A stretch of DNA of 64,000 nt, taken from positions 5,580,001 through 5,644,000 of the forward strand of contig NZ_CP107772.1 in NCBI RefSeq assembly GCF_036345155.1, in the 5' to 3' direction. Position numbers and translations under genes: made by a program. Source of the stretch: Streptomyces sp. NBC_00582. Lineage in GTDB: Bacteria; Actinomycetota; Actinomycetes; Streptomycetales; Streptomycetaceae. The first letter of the stretch is position 1, and each line of letters opens with the position of its first letter. This document shows, one piece after another, positions 15,749 to 23,731 of the stretch. The notes beneath the pieces were generated by a model, which had not been told where the DNA came from, searched no databases, and worked only from the letters and a program-made list of their open reading frames with translations.

Positions 15749-18001
15749 ATGGAAGGGCCACAGGGTGACGACGTGACGACCGAGATCCACAGGGACGCGT
15801 GGGGCGTCCCGCATCTGCGGGCGGCCGACGCCCGGGAGCTCGCCCGCGCCCAGGGCCTGGTCACGGCCCGCGACCGCGCCTGGCAGCTCGAGGTCGAACG
15901 CCACCGCGCCCAGGGCACCTCCGCCTCCTTCCTCGGCCCCGAGGCCGTGGCCTGGGACGTCCTCGTCCGCCGCGCCCGCCTCGCCGACACCGCCCGCCGC
16001 TGCTTCGACCGGCTGGAGCGGCGTGATCCGGAGACCGCCGCGTGGGTACGGGCGTACGTCGACGGCGTCAACGAAGGGCTCCACCTCACCCCCGAGTTCA
16101 CCCGGGTCGGGCTCGCCCCGGGGCGCTGGGAGCCCTGGACGCCCCTCGCCGTCTGGCTCTCCGCGCACCTCCTGTTCGCCGGATTCCCCGCCAAGCTGTG
16201 GCGCGAGGAGGCCGTACGGCACCTCGGCCCGGGCGCGGTCGGGCTGTTCGCCACCGACGGGCCCGGCACCTCCGGCAGCAACGGCTGGCTGGTCGGCGGC
16301 GCCCGGACCGTCACCGGTCAGGCGGTCATCGCCGGCGATCCGCACCGGTTCATCGAGGACCCCGGCGTCTACCAGCAGATCCGTCTCGCGTGCGACGAGT
16401 TCGACGTCGTCGGGCTCGCCGTGCCCGGCGTCCCCGGCATCGCCCACTTCGGGCACACCGGCACGGTCGCCTGGGCCATCACCAACGCCATGGCCGACTA
16501 CCAGGACCTCTACCGCGAACGTCTGCGCCGCACCGGCGCCGGCATCGAGGCCCTCGGCCCGGACGGCGAGTGGCACCGCGCCGCCCGGCACACCGAGACC
16601 GTCGAGGTGGCCGGGGAGGAGCCGGTCGAGGTGGAGGTGATCGAGACGGACCGGGGGCCGGTGATCGCCGGGGGGCCGGAGGGGCTGGAGAGCGGGGTGC
16701 CGCACCCTGCGGAAGATACGTTTCCCTCTCTCGACGGGGTCGACGGGGTCGACGGGGCCGACAGGGCCGACAGGGCCGACGGGATCAACGGGATCAACGG
16801 GATCGACGAGGTCGACGGGACTGACGGGGTTGAGCCGATCGAGCCCGCCGGAATCGCCGGAACCGCCATCCCCTTGGCCCTCGCCCTCCGTCACCCGCCC
16901 CGCGTCACCGAGGACCTCGGCTTCGGTGCCCTCCTCCCCCTCCTGCGGGCCCGCCGCGTCGCCGATGTGGACGCCGCCTTCGACGTCTGGGCCGAGCCGG
17001 TCAACGTGGTCCAGGCCGCCGACACCGAGGGCGGGTCGCTGCACCGGGTCGCGGGCCGGGTCCCCGTCCGCGCCGAGGCCAACGGCATCCGGCTGGTCCC
17101 CGCCTGGGAACCCGGCCACGAGTGGACCGGCTGGCACGAGATGCCCCGCGCCGGTCTCACCCACGGCGTCGCGGTCATGGCCAACCAGCGCGGCCCGGCC
17201 GCCCCCCTGGGCGTCGAGTTCGCCCCGCCGCACCGCGCCGACCGCATCCGCGCCCTGCTGGCCGAGAAGGACGCCTGGTCCGCCTCCGACATGCCCGCGA
17301 TCCACACGGACACGCACCTCGCCTCCGCCGGCCCCCTCCTCGACCACCTCGCCGCCCTCGGCGACCTCACCGGCCCCGCCGCCGAACTGCGCGCACGCCT
17401 GCTGCGCTGGAACCGCCGTATGGACGCCGACAGCGAGGACGCGGCCCGGTACGCGGCCCTGCGCACCGCCGTCGTCCGCCGGCTCGCCGCACACCCGGCC
17501 TTCGCCGCCCTCGCCACCCCGCCCGCCTACCCCGAGGTCCTCCAGCCCTGGCTCGCCCTGCTGCCGCGCATCGGCTTCGCCCTCGAACACCTCCTGCGCG
17601 CCGAGGACCTCTACGGCGTCGACCGCCCCCGGCTGGTCCGGGAGGCCGTCGAGGAGGTCGCCGTACAGCCGCCCGCCCGCTGGGGCGACACCCACCGCCT
17701 CGCCCCCTGGCGGGCCCTGCCCGACCCGACGTACGAGGCACCGGCGCTCTCGGGCGACCACGACTGCGTGCTGTGCACCACGGCCGTGCCCGGCTGGACC
17801 GACCTCGCCGCGCGCGGCCCCGCGGCCCGTTACGTCTGGGACCTGGCCCGCCGCGAGGACAGCCGGTGGGTCGTCCCGCTCGGCGCCTCGGGCGACCCCG
17901 ACAGCCCCCACCACCACGACCAGCTGCCCCTGTGGCTCAAGGGCGAGCTGGCCCCGGTCGTCACCGACTGGGACCAGTTGACGAAGGAGAGCGATGTCTG
18001 A
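15749..18001 (+). CDS. penicillin-acylase-family Ntn hydrolase under iron-box control
   Basis: About 750 residues. The start ATG at 15749 or the GTG at 15773 (TTEIHRDAWGVPHLRAADARELARAQGLVTARDRAWQLEVERHRAQG) gives the conserved acylase opening. The catalytic Ser is in TSGSNGWLVGG (Ser177), the nucleophile that becomes the N-terminus of the beta chain after autoprocessing. NAMADYQDLY and GDPHRF are further family motifs. There is no signal peptide, so it is probably cytoplasmic, unlike PvdQ. Residues about 329-362 are an insertion of V-D-G/I-N-G tandem repeats. It overlaps the downstream acetyltransferase gene by eight bases, indicating translational coupling. Substrate unknown; an N-acyl siderophore or precursor is a reasonable inference from the iron box and the neighbours. 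Confidence 0.85.
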   Translation: MEGPQGDDVTTEIHRDAWGVPHLRAADARELARAQGLVTARDRAWQLEVERHRAQGTSASFLGPEAVAWDVLVRRARLADTARRCFDRLERRDPETAAWVRAYVDGVNEGLHLTPEFTRVGLAPGRWEPWTPLAVWLSAHLLFAGFPAKLWREEAVRHLGPGAVGLFATDGPGTSGSNGWLVGGARTVTGQAVIAGDPHRFIEDPGVYQQIRLACDEFDVVGLAVPGVPGIAHFGHTGTVAWAITNAMADYQDLYRERLRRTGAGIEALGPDGEWHRAARHTETVEVAGEEPVEVEVIETDRGPVIAGGPEGLESGVPHPAEDTFPSLDGVDGVDGADRADRADGINGINGIDEVDGTDGVEPIEPAGIAGTAIPLALALRHPPRVTEDLGFGALLPLLRARRVADVDAAFDVWAEPVNVVQAADTEGGSLHRVAGRVPVRAEANGIRLVPAWEPGHEWTGWHEMPRAGLTHGVAVMANQRGPAAPLGVEFAPPHRADRIRALLAEKDAWSASDMPAIHTDTHLASAGPLLDHLAALGDLTGPAAELRARLLRWNRRMDADSEDAARYAALRTAVVRRLAAHPAFAALATPPAYPEVLQPWLALLPRIGFALEHLLRAEDLYGVDRPRLVREAVEEVAVQPPARWGDTHRLAPWRALPDPTYEAPALSGDHDCVLCTTAVPGWTDLAARGPAARYVWDLARREDSRWVVPLGASGDPDSPHHHDQLPLWLKGELAPVVTDWDQLTKESDV
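16733..16832 (+). repeat. in-frame 9-bp tandem repeats in the acylase gene
   Basis: About eleven units of GTCGACGGG, GCCGACAGG and ATCAACGGG type encode V-D-G, A-D-R and I-N-G triplets. The period is a multiple of three, so the frame is kept. It lies between the alpha/N-terminal part and the rest of the beta chain and looks like a surface-loop expansion. Confidence 0.9.
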
Positions 18002-18596
18002 CCGGCACGTCCACGCACCCGTCCATACCGAGCACGCCGAAGGGTTCGGCACCATCGGCCTGCGTCCCCTGGACGCCGAGGGCGACGCGGACGTCGTGCA
18101 CGGCTGGGTGCGCGAGGAACGGGCCGCGTTCTGGGGCATGAACGGTCTGACGCGGGACCAGGTCGCCGAGATCTACGCCCACCTGGCCGGCCTCGACACC
18201 CACCACGCGTTCCTCGTCGAACTGGACGGCACGCCGGTCGGCCTGCTCCAGACGTACGAGCCCGCCGAGGACCGGGTCGGGGAGTGCTACGAGGTGGAGC
18301 CCGGCGACATCGGCGTCCATGTGCTGCTCGCGCCCGCCGGCCCGCGGGGAGCGCGTCCCGGCTGGTCGGCCGCGCTGATGCGGGCCTTCGCCGCGTACGT
18401 GCTGCTGGGTCTCGACCGGCGGCGGGTCGTGGTCGACCCGGACGTGCGCAACGAAAGGGCGATCGCCCGCTTCCTGCGCCAGGGCTTCGACGTCGGCCCC
18501 CTGGTCACCCTGCCGGAGATCGACCTGCCGGACGTGTACCTGCCGGAGAAGAAGGCCCAACTGGCGTTCCTCCGCCGCGAGGTGCTGTTCCCGTAG
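17994..18596 (+). CDS. GNAT acetyltransferase of the AlcB/RhbD siderophore type
   Basis: 200 residues. The layout fits Acetyltransf_8 (AlcB, RhbD, IucB C-terminal): IGLRPLDAEGDADVVHGWVREERAAFWGMNGLTRDQVAEIYAHLAGL, then FLVELDGTPVGLLQTYEPAEDRVGECYEVEPGDIGVHVLLAP, and the acetyl-CoA-binding stretch SAALMRAFAAYVLLGLDRRRVVVDPDVRNERAIARFLRQGFDV. In siderophore pathways these enzymes acetylate N-hydroxylated diamines such as N-hydroxycadaverine. It overlaps the acylase gene (ATG at 17994, upstream stop at 18001) and lies behind the iron box, which supports a siderophore role. No hydroxylase or NIS synthetase is nearby, so the pathway is not complete here. Confidence 0.88.
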   Translation: MSDRHVHAPVHTEHAEGFGTIGLRPLDAEGDADVVHGWVREERAAFWGMNGLTRDQVAEIYAHLAGLDTHHAFLVELDGTPVGLLQTYEPAEDRVGECYEVEPGDIGVHVLLAPAGPRGARPGWSAALMRAFAAYVLLGLDRRRVVVDPDVRNERAIARFLRQGFDVGPLVTLPEIDLPDVYLPEKKAQLAFLRREVLFP

Positions 18597-18622
18597 CCCT
18601 AGAGGTGCTGTTCCCGTAGCCC
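18579..18622 (+). repeat. tandem duplication across the acetyltransferase stop codon
   Basis: The 21-bp sequence beginning GAGGTGCTGTTCCCGTAGCC occurs at 18579-18599 and at 18602-18622 (period 23). The first copy contains the last sense codons and TAG stop of the acetyltransferase gene, and the second copy carries an extra TAG downstream. Confidence 0.9.
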
Positions 18623-18646
18623 GCGCTCTTCTCGTAGCCTTCCGGG

Positions 18647-19126
18647 GTGAGCGTCCCGCTGACCCCGGAAGATCTCGTCGCGCACTACCGGCTGGAGCCG
18701 ATCCCCCGCGAGGGCGGCCTCTTCCGCCGCACCTGGGCGGGGCCCGAGGCGCCCGACGGCCGACCGGCCGGCTCGGCGATCGTCGCGCTGCTCGCCGCGG
18801 GCGACTTCTCGGCCCTGCACCGGCTGCCCACCGACGAGGTCTGGCACCACTACCTCGGCGACCCGCTGGAGCTGCTGCTCCTCGCCCCCGACGGCACCTC
18901 CCGTACAGCTGTGCTCGGCCCGGACGTCCTCGGCGGACAGCATCCGCAGTTCACGGTCCCCGCCCGCACCTGGATGGGGGCGCGGACCGGGGGCGCCTGG
19001 ACCTTCTTCGGCTGCACCATGGCCCCCGGTTTCACGTACGAGGACTACGAGCACGGGGACGCGGCCGTCCTGACGGCGCGTCATCCGGACCGGGCCGCGC
19101 TGATCGCGGGACTGTGCCGTCCATGA
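18647..19126 (+). CDS. cupin_5 (DUF985) family protein
   Basis: 159 residues. A single jelly-roll cupin of the DUF985 family: LVAHYRLEPIPREGGLFRRTWAG at the start (the E-G-G-x-F-R motif), then SAIVALLAAGDFSALHRLPTDEVWHHYLGDPLELLLL, with the likely metal or ligand histidines in ALHRL and EVWHHYLG, and a closing GCTMAPGFTYEDYEHGD. Members are structurally sugar-epimerase-like, but few are characterised. It starts with GTG and overlaps the SDR gene by four bases (ATGA), so the two are translated together. The gap of 50 bp to the acetyltransferase allows it to be in the same iron-controlled transcript. Confidence 0.82.
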   Translation: MSVPLTPEDLVAHYRLEPIPREGGLFRRTWAGPEAPDGRPAGSAIVALLAAGDFSALHRLPTDEVWHHYLGDPLELLLLAPDGTSRTAVLGPDVLGGQHPQFTVPARTWMGARTGGAWTFFGCTMAPGFTYEDYEHGDAAVLTARHPDRAALIAGLCRP

Positions 19127-19890
19127 CGTTGCTGACGGGCCAGGTGGCCCTGATCACGGGAGCGGGCGGCGGGATCGGCCGGGGCGTCGCGCGCCGGTTC
19201 GCCCGGGAGGGCGCGGCGGTGGCCCTGCACTGCCGTACGAGCACCGAGGCGGCACAGGCGCTCGCCGAGGAGATCACCGAGGAGTTCGGCGCGCGCGCCG
19301 TGGTGCTGCCGGGCGCCGATCTCACCGTCGAGGACGCGTGCCGCGAGGTGGTGGCGCGGGCCGCCGACTGGGGCGGCGGACGACTCGACGCGCTGGTGAA
19401 CAACGCGGGCGTCCAGCCGGTGCGGGCCCTGCCCGGGATGCCGGTGGCGGACTGGCGGGCGGTCGTCGACACCAACCTGACCAGTGTGTTCGCCGTCACG
19501 CAGGCCGCGGCGGAGGTGATGCGGGAGCGGGGCGGCGGGACCGTCACGCACATCGCCTCGGTGGAGGCCCGGATGCCCGCGGTGGGCCACGCCCACTACG
19601 CCGCCGCCAAGGCCGCCGTGGTGATGCACGCGCGCGCGGCGGCGCTGGAGTACGGCCCCCACGGCATCCGCGTCAACACGGTCTCGCCCGGTCTGATCGA
19701 CCGAGAGGGACTTGTCGAGGCCTGGCCGGAGGGGGTACGGCGCTGGCGGGAGGCGGTCGCGATCGGCCGGCTGGGCCGCCCGGAGGACGTCGGTGACGCC
19801 TGTGTGTTCCTGGCCTCGCGGCTGGCGTCCTGGGTGACCGGCCACGACCTGGTGGTGGACGGCGGGGTATCGTCCCGGCCGACCTGGTAG
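19123..19890 (+). CDS. short-chain dehydrogenase/reductase
   Basis: 255 residues, a classical SDR. The cofactor motif is TGAGGGIGRG (residues about 11-20). NNAG is at about residue 89, the catalytic Ser in THIASVEAR, and the Tyr-Lys pair in HYAAAKAAV. It ends with FLASRLASWVTGHDLVVDGG as in most classical SDRs. The residue after the second strand (HCRTSTEAA) carries Arg, which suggests NADP(H). Similar to 3-oxoacyl-ACP reductase-like and sugar dehydrogenase SDRs; the substrate is not predictable. Start chosen at 19123, where ATGA overlaps the cupin stop; the cupin-SDR coupling suggests a shared small-molecule pathway. Confidence 0.88.
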   Translation: MTLLTGQVALITGAGGGIGRGVARRFAREGAAVALHCRTSTEAAQALAEEITEEFGARAVVLPGADLTVEDACREVVARAADWGGGRLDALVNNAGVQPVRALPGMPVADWRAVVDTNLTSVFAVTQAAAEVMRERGGGTVTHIASVEARMPAVGHAHYAAAKAAVVMHARAAALEYGPHGIRVNTVSPGLIDREGLVEAWPEGVRRWREAVAIGRLGRPEDVGDACVFLASRLASWVTGHDLVVDGGVSSRPTW

Positions 19891-20021
19891 AGGGCCTACC
19901 TGGGGAAGCGCCTACCTGGTGGAGGGCCGAGCGGGTGAGAAGGATGCCGTGTCCATCCGTACACATCCCCGAGCACACGAGACTCGAGTCCCGGGCAGTC
20001 CGGGTGGTTCGGAGCGGTGAC

Positions 20022-22100
20022 GTGAGCGAAGGGCGCGATGACGGACGACGCGGCAGTGCGCGAAGGCGACTTCAGGGGCTGGTGCTGCTGGGCACCGTGC
20101 TGGTCCTGCTCCTCCTCGGCGGCGGACCCGCCTCGGCGCACGCGGCCCTCCGCTCCACCGACCCCGTCGACGGAAGCGTCGTCAAGAAGAGCCCTCGGAG
20201 CATCACCCTCACCTTCACCGAGTCCGTAGGCCTGATCGACGACTCCTTCCGCCTCCTCGACCCCGACAACCAGCGGGTGAAACTGGGTGAGTCGGGGCAC
20301 GTGGAGGGCCGTTCGGACTCCGTCCGGGTCGAGCTGCCGACGAAGCTCGGCACCGGCACCTTCACGGTGGCCTGGCGGGTCGTCTCGGCCGACAGCCACC
20401 CGGTGTCCGGCGCCTTCACCTTCTCCGTGGGCAAGGCCTCCCCGACCCTGGCCGTCCTGCCCTCCGACGCCACCGAGGACCCGGCGACCGACGGCCTCTA
20501 CAACATCGGCCGCTACCTCGCGTACGTCGCGGCGGCCCTCCTCGTCGGCACGGCGGCCTTCGTCGCCGTCTGCCGCCCGCCGGACACCCGCCCGCTGCGC
20601 CGGCCGCTGCTGATCGGCGGCTGGACACTGGCCGGTTCGACGGCGTTCCTGTTCTTCCTGCGCGCCCCCTACGAAGCGGGCACCGGCCCGTCCGGCGCGC
20701 TCGACCCCTCCGGCCTCCTGCGCACCCTGGAGGGCCGCCCCGGCCTGGCCCTGGTGGCCCGCATGCTGCTCCTCGCGGCGGCGGTGGCCCTGCTGCTACG
20801 GCAGCGGGGGCGCCCCGAGCCGTCGAAGGCGGCCCTCGTGCTCGGCGCGGCCCTCGCGGTGGGCCTCGCACTGACCTGGGCGGGCGCCGAACACGCCTCG
20901 GCGGGCATCCAGGTCCCGCTGGCGATGACCTCCTCGGTCCTGCACCTGCTCGCCATGGCGGTGTGGCTGGGGGGCCTGGTCGCCCTGCTCACCCTGCTGC
21001 CCCGCGCGTCCGTCCCCTCGCGGGTGGTCACCCGGTTCTCCCGGCTGGCGGGCATCTCGGTGACCGTCCTCGTGGTGACGGGCGTCTACCAGTCCTGGCG
21101 CGGCCTCGGCTCCGTCGCGGCGCTGACGGACACGACGTACGGCAGGGTCCTCCTCGCCAAGCTGGCCGCGGTGGCGGTCCTGCTGGCGGCCGGGGCGTGG
21201 TCGAGGGCGACGGTGACGAGACAGATGACGGTGGCGAGGGAGAAGACGGGGGAGAGGAAGGCACAGGCCGAACAGACAGTGGGGACGGAGGAAGCCGTGA
21301 CGGACGAAGCCGTGACGGAGAAGGCGGTGACGGAGAAGGCGGTGACGGAGAAGGCGGTGACGGAGAAGGCGGTGACGGAGAAGGCGGTGACGGAGAAGGC
21401 GGTGACGGAGAAGGCGGTGTCGGTGGAGAACAAGGTCGTGGCGGCCAAGGTTCTCGAGAAGGCGACGGTGGGCGGAACGCCGGCGCGGGAGTCCGCCGAT
21501 GAGCCGTCGCGGGAGTCCGCCGGTCAGCCGGTGGCGGAGTCCCCGGAGCGTTCGGTGCCGGAGTCGAAGCAGCCGTCGTCCCCGGCCCCCCGTCTCACCC
21601 CGGCCGAGTCCGCGCACAGCCGCGCACTGCGCCGGTCGGTGCTCCTGGAGGTGGCCGTCTCCGTCGTCGTACTCGTCCTGACGACGATCCTGACGGGCAC
21701 CCTGCCGGGCCGGGCGGCGGCCGAGGCGGCGACGACCCAGCAGTCCGGCGGGCTGCCGGTCGCCTCCGTGACGATCGTCCCCTTCGACCTCGGCAAGCCC
21801 GGTCTGCGCGGCAAGGTGCAGGTCACCCTCGACCCCGGCACGGTCGGCGACAACACCCTTCAGGCCGTGGTCTACGGCCCCGACGGAGGCTTCGTCACCG
21901 TTCCCGAGCTGCGGATCTCCTTCACCCTCCCCAGCCAGGACATCGGCCCGCTCGACGCCAAACTGGTCGACAAGGGCGGCTACTGGGCCTCCGCCAAGGT
22001 CAGCCTGCCCATCGAGGGCACCTGGGAGATGAAGACGACGATCCGGGCGACGGACATCGACCAGGTGAGCGTGACGAAGGACGTGCAGATCGTCCGCTGA
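20022..22100 (+). CDS. CopC-CopD copper-resistance fusion protein
   Basis: 692 residues. After a signal segment (GLVLLGTVLVLLLLGGGPASA) the mature protein should start with HAALRSTDPVDGS, the CopC Cu(II) site that uses the N-terminal His. The second CopC copper motif, DSHPVSGAFTF, follows. A CopD domain of about eight helices spans residues about 150-410. Next comes an unusual linker of seven A-V-T-E-K repeats (about 427-466) and Ser/Pro/Glu-rich sequence, one more helix, and a beta-rich YtkA/FixH-like end. Imports or buffers copper at the membrane. Start: GTG at 20022 with GGAG seven bases upstream. Convergent with the next gene, stop to stop 11 bp apart. Confidence 0.88.
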   Translation: MSEGRDDGRRGSARRRLQGLVLLGTVLVLLLLGGGPASAHAALRSTDPVDGSVVKKSPRSITLTFTESVGLIDDSFRLLDPDNQRVKLGESGHVEGRSDSVRVELPTKLGTGTFTVAWRVVSADSHPVSGAFTFSVGKASPTLAVLPSDATEDPATDGLYNIGRYLAYVAAALLVGTAAFVAVCRPPDTRPLRRPLLIGGWTLAGSTAFLFFLRAPYEAGTGPSGALDPSGLLRTLEGRPGLALVARMLLLAAAVALLLRQRGRPEPSKAALVLGAALAVGLALTWAGAEHASAGIQVPLAMTSSVLHLLAMAVWLGGLVALLTLLPRASVPSRVVTRFSRLAGISVTVLVVTGVYQSWRGLGSVAALTDTTYGRVLLAKLAAVAVLLAAGAWSRATVTRQMTVAREKTGERKAQAEQTVGTEEAVTDEAVTEKAVTEKAVTEKAVTEKAVTEKAVTEKAVTEKAVSVENKVVAAKVLEKATVGGTPARESADEPSRESAGQPVAESPERSVPESKQPSSPAPRLTPAESAHSRALRRSVLLEVAVSVVVLVLTTILTGTLPGRAAAEAATTQQSGGLPVASVTIVPFDLGKPGLRGKVQVTLDPGTVGDNTLQAVVYGPDGGFVTVPELRISFTLPSQDIGPLDAKLVDKGGYWASAKVSLPIEGTWEMKTTIRATDIDQVSVTKDVQIVR
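21302..21420 (+). repeat. 15-bp minisatellite encoding A-V-T-E-K units
   Basis: The unit GTGACGGAGAAGGCG recurs seven times almost without change (from about 21312), flanked by degenerate units (GTGACGGACGAAGCC, GTGTCGGTGGAG). It keeps the frame and lengthens a charged cytoplasmic linker of the CopC-CopD protein. Confidence 0.95.
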
Positions 22101-22111
22101 CCGCAGGGTGT

Positions 22112-23155
22112 CTACGGCGCAACGACATCGGCGACATCGGTGATGTCGGCGATGCGCACCGGCCCCCCGCTGGTCACCGACCGCACGGCGGCGAGGGCCA
22201 CGGTCAGCGCGGCGCGGGCGTCCCGGCCGGTGACGCGGGGGGTGCGCCCGGTGCGGACGCTGTCGGTGAAGTCGGCGAGTTCGGCGACGTAGGCCTCATG
22301 GAAGAGGTCCTGGTCGTACGTGGTGCAGTCGGCGGTGATGCCGTCGGGGCCGTAGGCGGTGAGGTGGGTGCGGCGGATGTCTCCGAGGGTGAGCATGCCG
22401 TTCGAGCCGAAGACCTCGCCGCGGACGTCGTAGCCGTAGACCGCCTGGAAGCTGGCCTCGGCGGTGGCGAGGGCGCCGTTGTCGAAGCGGATGGTGACCA
22501 CCGCCGTGTCGAGGAGCCCCCGGTCCTTGAAGTCGGGGCGGACCAGGGCGTCGGCCATCGCGAAGACCTCGACGGGTTCGGCGCCGGGGTTCAGGTGGCG
22601 CAGGGCGTCGAAGTCGTGGATCAGGGTTTCCAGGAAGATGGTCCACGGCGGGATCGGCGACGGATCGGCCAGTCGGGGATCGCGGGTGAGCGAGCGCAGC
22701 AGCTGCGGGGTGCCGATGACACCGGCCGTGATCTTGTCGTGGGCGGCGCGGAAACCGGCGTCGTAGCGGCGGTTGAAGCCGACCTGGAGCGGTACGCCCG
22801 CCTTGTCGGCGGCGGCGATGGCCCGGTCGGCGTCGGCGAGGGTGATCGCCATGGGCTTCTCGCAGTAGACCGCCTTGCCCGCCAGGGCCGCGGCCTCGAC
22901 CAGGTCGGCGTGGGTACGGGCCGGGGTGGCGATCACGACCGCGTCGATCCGCGGGTCCGCGAGCAGCTCGGCGACGTCCGTGTGGGCGGTGGAGCAGCCC
23001 AGTCGTTCGCCGAGCCGCCGAGCGGCGCCCGGGGCGGGGTCGGCGAGGCCGGCGAGCCGCACGCCGGGCAGCCGCCACGCGAGCGTCTCGGCATGGAAGG
23101 AGCCCATACGGCCGGTGCCGATCAGGCCCACGGCCAGGGGCGGGGAGCTGGACAT
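22112..23155 (-). CDS. Gfo/Idh/MocA oxidoreductase (inositol 2-dehydrogenase-like)
   Basis: 347 residues. The N-terminal Rossmann fold starts AVGLIGTGRMGSFHAETLAWRLPGVRLAGLADP (GxGxxG), and CEKPMA at about residue 99 has the conserved E-K-P motif. The catalytic region has D-x-x-x-H (LIHDFDALRHLNPGAEPVEVFAM), where the Asp and His sit as in myo-inositol dehydrogenase. The order fits inositol 2-dehydrogenase or a related cyclitol or sugar dehydrogenase. It is downstream of the TIM-barrel isomerase on the same strand but separated from it by the 0.5-kb repeat array. The LacI operator upstream of that gene probably covers both. Confidence 0.88.
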   Translation of the reverse strand: MSSSPPLAVGLIGTGRMGSFHAETLAWRLPGVRLAGLADPAPGAARRLGERLGCSTAHTDVAELLADPRIDAVVIATPARTHADLVEAAALAGKAVYCEKPMAITLADADRAIAAADKAGVPLQVGFNRRYDAGFRAAHDKITAGVIGTPQLLRSLTRDPRLADPSPIPPWTIFLETLIHDFDALRHLNPGAEPVEVFAMADALVRPDFKDRGLLDTAVVTIRFDNGALATAEASFQAVYGYDVRGEVFGSNGMLTLGDIRRTHLTAYGPDGITADCTTYDQDLFHEAYVAELADFTDSVRTGRTPRVTGRDARAALTVALAAVRSVTSGGPVRIADITDVADVVAP

Positions 23156-23200
23156 GAGGATTCTCCGTATGTAGGGGCGTAGGGGGCGTAGGGGGTCTAC

Positions 23201-23715
23201 GGGGCCGGGGGCTTTGGGGCTGGGGTCTACGGGGCTACGGGGCCGGGGGCTTTGGGGCTGGGGCCTACGGGGCTACGGGGCCGGGGGCTTTGGGGCTGGG
23301 GCCTACGGGGCTACGGGGCCGGGGGCTTTGGGGGCTGGGGCCCACGGGGCTATGGGCTACGGGCTACGGGCCTTGTGGGACCTGCGGGGCGACGGGGCAG
23401 GGGGCTTTGGGGGCTGGGGCCTACGGGGCTATGGGCTACGGGCTACGGGCCTTGTGGGACCTGCGGGGCGACGGGGCCTGGGGCCACGGGGGCTGGGGCC
23501 TACGGGGCTACAGAGCTACGGGTCTTACGGGGCTACGGGTCCTGCGGGACCTGTGGGCCTACGGGTCTTGCGGGTCTACGGCCCCTGCGGGACTACGGGT
23601 CGTGCGGGACTACGGGTCGTGCGGGCAGCGTCCCGCGGGACTACGGGTCGTGCGGGCAGCGTCCCGCGGGACTACGGGTCGTGCGGGGCGTGTGTCCTGC
23701 GGGCAGCGTCCGCGA
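23201..23715. repeat. G-rich tandem repeat array between two operon genes
   Basis: Three repeat families follow one another. A 38-bp unit (starting GGGGCCGGGGGCTTTGGGGC) is present in copies at 23201-23238, 23239-23276 and 23277-23314. A 79-bp unit related to it occurs at 23321-23399 and 23400-23478. A 30-31-bp unit containing GGGACTACGGGTCGTGC occurs at about 23589, 23607, 23637 and 23668. The plus strand has many runs of four or five G with short spacers (quadruplex-prone). All three plus frames are open, but the 38- and 79-bp periods are not multiples of three and the same peptide appears in different frames, so it is not coding. Confidence 0.92.
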
Positions 23716-23731
23716 GGAAGCGCGGGCGGTG

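Noticed and set aside
15716..18139. 807-residue minus-strand frame opposite the acylase gene
   Set aside because: An antisense shadow; it is full of VGPVDPVDP low complexity that mirrors the repeat tract, and the plus strand carries the Ntn-hydrolase motifs.
20963..21502. 179-residue plus-strand frame with E-G-G-D-G repeats
   Set aside because: It is the minisatellite of the CopC-CopD gene read in another frame.
23201..23715. CRISPR array
   Set aside because: The units abut without unique spacers, have different periods and are nearly pure G/C; no cas gene is in the window.
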